From JAPKZH01 sp964537875 (lineage in GTDB: Bacteria > Acidobacteriota > Aminicenantia > Aminicenantales > UBA4085), in contig CAZIDN010000097.1 in the NCBI GenBank assembly GCA_964537875.1, forward strand, positions 1-11,039: 11,039 nucleotides of DNA. Direction: 5' to 3'. Below the pieces are notes generated by a model that worked only from the letters and a program-made list of their open reading frames with translations, was not told the DNA's origin and did no database searches. Positions 5,631 through 11,039 of this stretch are shown here, piece by piece. The first letter of the stretch is position 1, and each line of letters opens with the position of its first letter. The translations under genes were made by a program, and so were the position numbers.

Positions 5631-6974
5631 ATGAAAAAACATCTCATCATCGGCGTTCTGGTTCTCTGTTGCGCTTCGATGGCCTCGGCCGCGATCGTGA
5701 CAAACTTTAACCAGAGCGCGCTGTATCTTCGTCTTCTGTCCCGCAACGCGTCGACCGACATCGACGCGGTCTACTACAATCCGGCAGGTTTGACGCAGCT
5801 CAAGGACGGCTTCCACATCGCATTGCACAACCAGACGATCACCCAGGAAAAAACCGTGATTAATAACTTTATTTTCCTGAACAACTCCAAGTATATTGGC
5901 GAAGTGAACGTTCCATTTTATCCGAATTTCTACGCCGTCTACAAAAAAGGCGCCCTGGCCCTGTCATTCGGCTTCGGTCCTAACGCGGGGGGGGGATCCG
6001 CCGACTATGGAAAAGGCCTACCGTCATTCGAGACTCAGATTGCCTCGATACCAGCTTTGCTCACCGGCATGGGACTCCCAACAACGAAGTATTCGGCGGA
6101 TATCCTCTTTAACGGCAGCTCGATCTTCTACGGCTTCCAGGCGAATGTTTCATACGCTTTTAGTGACATGGTTTCTGGGGCCGTCGGGTTCCGCTACATC
6201 TACGCCGTCAATACTTACGAAGGTCATATTCAGAACATCCTGATCAATCCGGTCCATCCCCTGATCAACCCGACCGGCCAAATGCTTCCCGCGCCTACGA
6301 TTTTTACGGCCATCGGCCAGCCAGCTTATGCCGCCCTGACAGGCAATAAAGCCGTGGATGCGGAGCAGACAGGATCCGGCTTTACGCCCATATTGAACCT
6401 GCACCTGCGTCCGGTCGAGGGATTAAACATCAGCGCCAAGTACGAATTCAACACAAAATTGGAATTGACCAACAAGACGACCAAGGACGACACCGGGATG
6501 TTTCCGGACGGCGTAAAAACCCGCAGCGATATTCCCGCCATCTTGTCCTTTGGCGTTGAATACGCCCTGATGCCGCAGCTCCGGGCCTCCGTCTCCTTCA
6601 ACTACACCTTCGATAAAAATGCGAAATGGGAGGACGATCGTCAAAATTTCGTCGACTCCAACTCCTATGATCTGGGCGTCGGGATCGAGTACGATGTGAC
6701 AAAATCCATTTCCGTAAGCGCCGGCTATCTGCGCACGAAATACGGGCTCAGCGCGGACTATCAAGAAGACTCCAGCTTCGAGCTTTCCAGCCACGCCTTT
6801 GGCGTGGGCGGGCGACTTCGCGTGGGCGAAAAGCTGGACATCGATATCGGCGGGTTCTTGGTGAGTTATCAGGATTTCACCAAGACGATTGTCTATCCGT
6901 CTATCGGCTCATTTCCGGAAAAATACCAGCAGACGACTTCGGGAATCTCTATCGGCCTAGGGTACCATTTTTAA
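5631..6974 (+). CDS. FadL/OmpP1/TodX-family outer-membrane transport protein
   Basis: This 447-residue protein has a clear signal peptide (MKKHLIIGVLVLCCASMASA, cleavage after Ala20). A FadL-like N-terminal hatch follows, with RNASTDIDAVYYNPAGLTQL; NPAG at 50-53 is the family hallmark. The remainder alternates aromatic and polar residues as amphipathic beta strands and ends in GLGYHF, whose terminal Phe is the outer-membrane beta-barrel assembly signal. FadL relatives carry fatty acids, aromatic hydrocarbons or other hydrophobic compounds into the periplasm; the ligand here is unknown. Length is typical. AGGAGG lies four bases before the ATG, and a good promoter sits about 60-85 bases upstream. 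It is monocistronic, ending ahead of a T-run terminator-like hairpin. A nine-G tract (5987-5995) inside the gene could be prone to slippage. Confidence 0.9.
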   Translation: MKKHLIIGVLVLCCASMASAAIVTNFNQSALYLRLLSRNASTDIDAVYYNPAGLTQLKDGFHIALHNQTITQEKTVINNFIFLNNSKYIGEVNVPFYPNFYAVYKKGALALSFGFGPNAGGGSADYGKGLPSFETQIASIPALLTGMGLPTTKYSADILFNGSSIFYGFQANVSYAFSDMVSGAVGFRYIYAVNTYEGHIQNILINPVHPLINPTGQMLPAPTIFTAIGQPAYAALTGNKAVDAEQTGSGFTPILNLHLRPVEGLNISAKYEFNTKLELTNKTTKDDTGMFPDGVKTRSDIPAILSFGVEYALMPQLRASVSFNYTFDKNAKWEDDRQNFVDSNSYDLGVGIEYDVTKSISVSAGYLRTKYGLSADYQEDSSFELSSHAFGVGGRLRVGEKLDIDIGGFLVSYQDFTKTIVYPSIGSFPEKYQQTTSGISIGLGYHF

Positions 6975-7008
6975 TTAAGGGCGGAAGCGGCACGACAGAA
7001 AGCTCAAT

Positions 7009-7052
7009 CCGGCAAACACCGGAGATTGCCTTGGCGCAAAGCGCCTGGCGAT
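7009..7052. repeat. Short hairpin repeats after the FadL-family gene
   Basis: CCGG-CAAACA-CCGG (7009-7022) is followed by ATTGCC (7025-7030) and GGCGC (7033-7037) pairing with GCGCC (7041-7045) and GGCGAT (7047-7052), with one G-T wobble. The pattern GAGATTGCC...GGCGATGACA resembles a palindromic intergenic repeat style seen in many uncultured-bacteria genomes; this is recalled, not checked. Confidence 0.45.
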
Positions 7053-7063
7053 GACAATTTTTA

Positions 7064-7103
7064 GGGGGACATGTACCCTTGGCACGTGTCCCCCCTTTTT
7101 TTT
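7064..7103 (+). terminator. Terminator-like hairpin with T8 after the FadL-family gene
   Basis: GGGGGACA (7064-7071) pairs with TGTCCCCC (7087-7094) around a 15-base loop, and eight T residues follow (7096-7103). It lies about 90 bases beyond the stop codon at 6974 in the correct orientation. Its core also belongs to the repeat series that continues downstream. Confidence 0.65.
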
Positions 7104-7189
7104 GGAATTGGGGGAGGGAGGAATTGGGGGACACACACAGTGTGTGTCCCCGAATTCTTGGACCCTGGGCACGTGTCCCCCTTTTTTTT
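7104..7189. repeat. Tandemly reused GGGGGACAC / GTGTCCCC palindromes with a second T8
   Basis: GGAATTGGGGGA occurs twice (7104-7115, 7120-7131). GGGGACACACAC (7127-7138) and GTGTGTGTCCCC (7140-7151) form a perfect 12-bp inverted repeat with a single central A; GAATT/AATTC flanks extend it. The block GGCACGTGTCCCCC plus T8 at 7081-7103 recurs at 7168-7189. GGGGGACAC (7126-7134) can therefore pair with either 7144-7151 or 7173-7181, the latter directly before the T-run. Confidence 0.75.
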
Positions 7190-7205
7190 CGAAAAATTCT
7201 CTTTA

Positions 7206-7264
7206 AAAAACGCGGACAGGCACTTTTCTACGCCTTTAGCAAAAAAGTACCTGTCCGCGTTTTT
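7206..7264. repeat. Family B palindromic repeat, near-perfect hairpin
   Basis: Arms 7206-7227 (beginning AAAAACGCGGACAGG) and 7243-7264 (ending CCTGTCCGCGTTTTT) are 22 bases with one mismatch around a 15-base loop. A-runs and T-runs at the ends make it terminator-like in both directions. The GGACAGG-ACTTTT core matches the outer arms at 5303-5324, 5459-5476 and 3114-3125. Only three bases separate it from family A copy 3. Confidence 0.85.
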
Positions 7265-7267
7265 ATT

Positions 7268-7341
7268 GATTGGGGTCAAACCTACTCGTTACGCGAGATT
7301 CGCTCGGGGAGGATGCGTAACGAGTAGGTTTGACCCCAATC
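7268..7341. repeat. Family A palindromic repeat, copy 3 (perfect 27-bp arms)
   Basis: Arms 7268-7294 and 7315-7341 are perfectly complementary over 27 bases around a 20-base loop. The loop contains ATTCGCTCGGGGAGG, matching the loops of copies 1 and 2 closely. Its right arm ends in TTTGACCCC, which overlaps a candidate promoter for the following gene. Confidence 0.9.
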
Positions 7342-7358
7342 CTACATTTTAATAAGAT
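7330..7358 (+). promoter_or_regulatory. Candidate promoter using the end of repeat family A as -35
   Basis: TTGACC (7330-7335, 5/6) lies in the right arm of repeat A copy 3, and TAAGAT (7353-7358, 4/6) follows after exactly 17 bases. Transcription would begin near 7366, about 18 bases before the ATG at 7384. It would drive the DUF169 and M28 genes. Confidence 0.45.
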
Positions 7359-7383
7359 AGACCTCAGGAAGTCAGGAGCAGCC

Positions 7384-8145
7384 ATGGACAAAAGATTGCA
7401 GCAAGATTTCATCGGGAAATGGAACAAATATTTCGGCGGCGCCGAGCTGCCGCTCGTCTTCTTCTACTCGGATGACGAGAAGTACGCCAAGTTCCTGCGG
7501 CCGATGTCGGCCCGGAGCGGGGCGGCCGCGCACTGCGTCATCGGCGTCCTGAGCGCGGCACGCAAAGGCAAACCCATCGCCTTCTCCAAGGAAACGATGG
7601 GCTGCCAGGGCGGCGCGCGCTATTCGGGATACTCGACAGGGCTCAGGCCGAAATTCAAATATTTCCTGTCGTGCGGGATCCCGGGCGAAATGGAGGGCGA
7701 GCGCTACAAGAAAACGCCGGAGATCGTCGAGGACTTGATGAGGGAATCGCCGCAGATCATGGCTCCCGCCAAGTATCTCGTCTTCAAGCGCTGGGACAAG
7801 GTGGAAGCGGATGAGACACCGATCGTCGTCGTCTTTTTTGCGGAGCCCGACGTTCTGAGCGGCCTGTTCACGCTGGCCAATTTCCGCAGCGCCAACCCGT
7901 TCTCGGTCATGACCCCTTTTTCAGCTGGGTGCGGGAGCATCATCGGCTATCCGTTCTTGGAATCGCACACGCCGAATCCGCGGGCGGTCATCGGCATGTT
8001 CGACCCGTCGGCTCGTCCGCATGTCGGGGAAAACGTGCTCAGTTTCGCGGCGCCGATGAAAAAGTTTGCCGAAATGGTCGAGGACATGGATGAGAGCTTC
8101 CTGATCACCCCGACCTGGAAGCGCATATTAAAAAGAATGAAGTGA
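7384..8145 (+). CDS. DUF169-family protein
   Basis: This 253-residue cytoplasmic protein, with no signal peptide or membrane segment, resembles the DUF169 family, whose biochemical role is not established. ATG at 7384 was chosen for the AGGAG five bases upstream (7374-7378); an upstream in-frame ATG at 7330 falls inside the palindromic repeat. Four cysteines stand in glycine-rich or hydrophobic settings: C51 (AAHCVIG), C74 (TMGCQGGARYSGY), C97 (FLSCGIPG) and C183 (SAGCGSIIGYP), which could suit metal or cofactor binding. A late MFDPSARPHVGENVLSFAAP segment is also characteristic. The gene ends 19 bases before the M28 gene, so the two are probably co-transcribed, though no shared pathway is evident. 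Assignment rests on recognition of motif pattern; function is unknown. Confidence 0.75.
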   Translation: MDKRLQQDFIGKWNKYFGGAELPLVFFYSDDEKYAKFLRPMSARSGAAAHCVIGVLSAARKGKPIAFSKETMGCQGGARYSGYSTGLRPKFKYFLSCGIPGEMEGERYKKTPEIVEDLMRESPQIMAPAKYLVFKRWDKVEADETPIVVVFFAEPDVLSGLFTLANFRSANPFSVMTPFSAGCGSIIGYPFLESHTPNPRAVIGMFDPSARPHVGENVLSFAAPMKKFAEMVEDMDESFLITPTWKRILKRMK

Positions 8146-8164
8146 TGATCGGGATAATTCTGCC

Positions 8165-9211
8165 ATGATAAAAAACAAATTCTTGTTTATGCGATGCGCC
8201 ATCGCCGCTTTTTTATTGGCGGCATTCTTGTCTTCGGCCGGCGCCGGCGTCGGCCGCCAGTCTCCGGCCACCCAGGCTCTCGAAGCTTCGGTTCTAACTC
8301 AGGACCAGTCTCCGGCCGCCCCATCTCTAAACGCCTCGGCTCAAGCGCAGGCCCAAGCCCAGTCACAAGCCCAATCACAGCCCTCCGGTTTGAGCGGAGA
8401 AAAGGCGATGGAATTCGTCCGGGCCCAGTTGGCTTTCGGCCCCCGGCCGCCCGGCTCCGCGGCCCTCGCAAAATGCCGCGATTGGATCAAAGGACGGCTG
8501 GAGGCATTCGGCTATAAAGTCGAGGACGACGCCTTCGACGCGGCGACTCCCCGCGGGCCCGTCCGGATGAATAATCTTATCGCAAGAAAGGGGCAGGGCG
8601 GCAAGGGCGTCATTGCCCTGGCCAGCCATTACGACACCAAGCTGATGGAAGGAATGCGGTTCGTCGGCGCCAACGACGCCGGAAGCAGCACCGGGCTCCT
8701 GCTCGAGCTGGCCCGGGTGCTCGCCGGCCGCAAAAGCGACGTGGACATTTGGTTTGTCTTCTTGGACGGCGAGGAGGCCTTCGAAGAATGGAGCTCCGTC
8801 GACGGCACTTACGGCAGCCGGCATCTGGCCCAGCGCTGGAAGCAGGAAGGCGTCGCCGGCCGGGTCCGCACCCTGATCCTCCTCGATATGGTCGGGGATA
8901 AAAACCTGGATCTCTACAAAGAAATGAATTCCACCCGCTGGCTGAGCGATCTGTTCTGGAACACCGCGGTTGAAATCGGCCTCCGGAATATCCTGTCCGA
9001 TTACGCCGCGGCCATGGAGGACGATCACATTCCTTTTCTTAATGCGGGGATCGATTCGGTGGACCTCATCGACTTCAATTACGGGCCTGAGAATTCCTTC
9101 TGGCATACAGATGCCGACACTCTCGACAAGCTGAGCGCGGAGAGCCTGGAGAAGGTCGGCCGCCTGGTCCTCACGGTCCTCGCCAAGCTCCAGGCCAGGT
9201 TCTCGCGCTGA
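8165..9211 (+). CDS. Secreted M28-family zinc enzyme, glutaminyl-peptide cyclotransferase-like
   Basis: This 348-residue protein has an N-terminal signal or anchor (residues 1-29), then an Ala/Gln/Ser-rich linker (about 50-74) and an M28-type domain (about 75-345). Expected residues are all present: SHYDTK (H155), GANDAGSS (D171, Zn), DGEEAF (E203, E204, Zn) with W209, LLDMVGD (D241), EDDHIPFL (D287) and FWHTDADT (W313, H314, Zn). The DGEEAFEEWS...YGSRHLA segment and DDHIPFL match animal and bacterial glutaminyl cyclases more closely than general aminopeptidases. Glutaminyl cyclase turns N-terminal Gln into pyroglutamate, protecting exported proteins. An aminopeptidase role is the alternative. 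The ribosome-binding site is weak (GGGAT), perhaps because of coupling to the DUF169 gene 19 bases upstream. It converges on the next gene with only nine bases between. Confidence 0.88.
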   Translation: MIKNKFLFMRCAIAAFLLAAFLSSAGAGVGRQSPATQALEASVLTQDQSPAAPSLNASAQAQAQAQSQAQSQPSGLSGEKAMEFVRAQLAFGPRPPGSAALAKCRDWIKGRLEAFGYKVEDDAFDAATPRGPVRMNNLIARKGQGGKGVIALASHYDTKLMEGMRFVGANDAGSSTGLLLELARVLAGRKSDVDIWFVFLDGEEAFEEWSSVDGTYGSRHLAQRWKQEGVAGRVRTLILLDMVGDKNLDLYKEMNSTRWLSDLFWNTAVEIGLRNILSDYAAAMEDDHIPFLNAGIDSVDLIDFNYGPENSFWHTDADTLDKLSAESLEKVGRLVLTVLAKLQARFSR

Positions 9212-9220
9212 CAAATATTA

Positions 9221-10948
9221 TTAAATCCCGATGATCGTAACGTCCTTCGGGTATTCAATCGTGAAGTCGATCGTGATCTCTTTTTTCTCCTGAGGCGCCA
9301 GGGTCAGTTTCCAGGTAAGGATTCCCTTGTCATCCTTCTTCGCCTGGGCCGGCTGGATATTGATGTCCTTGATCTCGATCTTATCGTTCTGGCTTATCGG
9401 CAACTGGTCCATGAGCTCGATCTCGGCCGCGTTCTTCCGCAAATTCTGGACTGTGATCTTATAGACGAGATGCAGCTTCTCGGTCTTGCCCAGGAATCCC
9501 GGGTTGATCTTCTCCTTCTTCACCTGCTCGTACTTAACCTTGATCTGGCCGTCCTCGCCGAAATACATCTTGGCTTCTTCGTTGGTCGCCACGTATGGGA
9601 TCTGGGTCGTGCCGACGAAATCCTGGATGATGAACAGGTCCGCGCTTCCGGGTAGGAACGGATAGGCCAACGTGTTCTTCACGCTGCCGCGCAGGAACAT
9701 GGCTTCCTTGAGCTTGGGCACGGCGACATAATCGAATTTCACTTTGAGCTTCTGGGAGTCGATCGGGACCTTGTGCGGCGCGCCGTCGCTCGGGATATCG
9801 ACGTTGCGCTTGATTTCGAAATTCAGATGGATCCCCGACTCCAGGATGGATGCCGTGGCGAACTCGGCCTCGCGCGCTTCGACGGGCCTTGATGTCACAC
9901 TCCCAACGACCCCGCCCAGCACGCCGCCAACCACTCCGCCCTCGATTCCTTCATCCTTGGACTTTGCCGCCATCCGCTGCACGGGCCTGGGCACATAGAT
10001 ATCAAGCGTCCAGGGGTCGAGCTCGCCGGGCCGGCTTTCGATGGCCGGGGATGCCGTGGACAACTGGGCCTTGACGTTCTCCCAGTTTTCGCCGCTCCTC
10101 TGCTGGATGAGGCCGGTCACGGTGAGCTCGATCTCGCTCGAATCGGGCAGGGCCCGCACGGTATAGAGCGGCGCCCAGCGCGCGTTCATCACCGTATAGG
10201 CCAGGCTTAGCTTGAAATCGCCCACCTGGCTGGCTTCGATCAGCACCGTCACTTTCTTGGCTTCTTGCGGCCGCTGCGGTCTTATGGAATCGAGCTTCTT
10301 TTTGAGCGCGTCGCGCTTGGCATATTGGTCGTCCAAAATTTTCTGCTGGTCAAGCTGCGCCAGCTTGACGGCCTGGAGCTTTGTTCCCAAAAAATCATAA
10401 ACTTTTTCCCAGCTCAAAATATCGGGCTTGCCCAGGCCGACCTGTTCGGAGGCCTTGGTCGTCGTCGTCGCTTGGATGGAGTTGAGGAATTTTTCCTGGG
10501 TGCTGAGGACTTCGATGACGTTTTTGGTCTTAGTGATTTCGAAATTGAGCGCATCGATTTCGGCTTCCGGCTTTTTGATTTCGGGAAGCACGGCGGATTC
10601 GAGGAACTCATTGGCGACTTCAAGGCCGAGGATCTTGACGGCAGCCACTCCCCTGCCCGAGGCCCGCAGCGAATTGGGAATGAGCGTCGTGGGCAGACCC
10701 GAAAAAACAACGGACTGGGGCCCGAGCACGGGTTTAATATTTGTCTCGCGGACGACCGTCGCCCGGTCCGGATAAATCGTGACCGAGGCGATCGAGCTTG
10801 CGGCCTGGATCTTGAGCTCCGGTGTGGCGTCTTTGACAAACCGCGGCGGCGGAATTTCCTTGGCTTCCTGCGGGAAGAGGGAAAGGCAGAAGAGAAGACA
10901 AAAAATGAGTGTCATGGGGACAAACCAAAAATTCTTCGCTTTTTTCAT
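9221..10948 (-). CDS. Exported DUF4140/DUF4139 protein (mucoidy inhibitor MuiA-like)
   Basis: This 575-residue protein has a signal sequence (residues 1-27, ending FPQEA). Next comes a DUF4140-like N-terminal strand region (SSIASVTIYPDRATVVRET, 51-69; GLPTTLIPNSLRASGRG), helical segments likely to form coiled coils (about 124-158 and 190-222), and a long DUF4139 beta-rich domain (about 235-575) with YTVMNARWAPLYTVRALPD and GLIQQRSGENWENVKAQLST. The family is named for MuiA, linked to mucoid polysaccharide phenotype; the mechanism is not known. ATG at 10948 follows AAGGAGG five bases upstream. A Gly/Val-rich hinge (334-352) interrupts the C-terminal domain and is unusual. It appears monocistronic in view and converges on the M28 gene. 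Probably periplasmic or surface-associated. Confidence 0.88.
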   Translation of the reverse strand: MKKAKNFWFVPMTLIFCLLFCLSLFPQEAKEIPPPRFVKDATPELKIQAASSIASVTIYPDRATVVRETNIKPVLGPQSVVFSGLPTTLIPNSLRASGRGVAAVKILGLEVANEFLESAVLPEIKKPEAEIDALNFEITKTKNVIEVLSTQEKFLNSIQATTTTKASEQVGLGKPDILSWEKVYDFLGTKLQAVKLAQLDQQKILDDQYAKRDALKKKLDSIRPQRPQEAKKVTVLIEASQVGDFKLSLAYTVMNARWAPLYTVRALPDSSEIELTVTGLIQQRSGENWENVKAQLSTASPAIESRPGELDPWTLDIYVPRPVQRMAAKSKDEGIEGGVVGGVLGGVVGSVTSRPVEAREAEFATASILESGIHLNFEIKRNVDIPSDGAPHKVPIDSQKLKVKFDYVAVPKLKEAMFLRGSVKNTLAYPFLPGSADLFIIQDFVGTTQIPYVATNEEAKMYFGEDGQIKVKYEQVKKEKINPGFLGKTEKLHLVYKITVQNLRKNAAEIELMDQLPISQNDKIEIKDINIQPAQAKKDDKGILTWKLTLAPQEKKEITIDFTIEYPKDVTIIGI

Positions 10949-10975
10949 CTGGACCTCCTTGCGATGTCCTGGTAT

Positions 10976-11005
10976 CTAATACATACGCAATAAATAAAGT
11001 GACAA
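10976..11005 (-). promoter_or_regulatory. Weak candidate promoter of the DUF4139 gene
   Basis: On the minus strand TTGTCA (11000-11005, 5/6) is followed by 18 bases and TATTAG (10976-10981, 4/6). It would leave a leader of about 20 bases before the AAGGAGG ribosome-binding site at 10948. The match is modest. Confidence 0.35.
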
Positions 11006-11010
11006 TGTAT

Positions 11011-11030
11011 GGGCGGCGCTTAGGCCGCCC
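11011..11030. terminator. GC-rich hairpin at the right edge
   Basis: GGGCGGC (11011-11017) pairs perfectly with GCCGCCC (11024-11030) around GCTTAG. No T-run follows on either strand. It may end a gene lying to the right of the window on the minus strand; this cannot be tested here. Confidence 0.4.
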
Positions 11031-11039
11031 TCAAGCCCC

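Noticed and set aside
7064..7341. Possible CRISPR array
   Set aside because: The repeats are unequal palindromes from several families with no regular spacer length, and no cas gene is present.
8375..9214. 279-codon minus-strand frame opposite the M28 gene
   Set aside because: High-GC antisense shadow; all M28 active-site motifs are on the plus strand and the minus frame has no export signal or domain.
10265..10993. 242-codon plus-strand frame opposite the DUF4139 gene
   Set aside because: Antisense shadow with no supporting ribosome-binding site or family features.

Overview
The window looks like part of a moderately GC-rich chromosome from a Gram-negative bacterium. The C-terminal aromatic beta-barrel protein implies an outer membrane. 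The mix of a sortilin-like BNR-repeat protein, a DUF4140/DUF4139 protein with a Gly/Val-rich hinge, a secreted glutaminyl-cyclase-like M28 enzyme and intergenic palindromic repeats resembles Candidatus Aminicenantes or another Acidobacteriota-like lineage. That placement is inference; there is no rRNA or tRNA to confirm it.

Layout: (1) bases 2-1711 (+) hold the 3' part of a large BNR/VPS10-like beta-propeller protein. (2) Bases 1735-5129 are a block read entirely on the minus strand. In transcription order from the right it holds a Phd/YefM antitoxin with a RelE-like toxin, an XRE plus ImmA/IrrE metallopeptidase regulator, a small unknown membrane or lipoprotein, and a VapB-VapC (PIN) pair. 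Gene groups in this block are separated by long palindromic repeats. (3) Bases 5130-5630 hold a promoter/operator for the antitoxin pair, a composite repeat and a good promoter for the next gene. (4) Bases 5631-6974 (+) encode a FadL/OmpP1-type outer-membrane transporter. (5) Bases 6975-7341 are almost wholly palindromic repeats and terminator-like hairpins. (6) Bases 7384-9211 (+) are a two-gene unit: a DUF169 protein and a secreted glutaminyl-peptide cyclotransferase-like M28 enzyme. (7) Bases 9221-10948 (-) encode an exported DUF4140/DUF4139 (MuiA-like) protein, convergent with the M28 gene.

The genes do not form one pathway. Three points stand out. First, palindromic repeats are nested: a GGACA-GTAC-type inverted repeat encloses or abuts either a CAAACCTACTC-type or a CCGAATTC-type palindrome in three gaps, and single or related copies occur in others. 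Second, the Phd/RelE pair shows readable control: a TGTACA-N6-TGTACA operator inside a good promoter, and a hairpin that spans the antitoxin stop codon and covers the toxin ribosome-binding site. Third, one repeat arm appears to supply the -35 box for the DUF169-M28 unit. No CRISPR array, transposase, tRNA or rRNA was seen.
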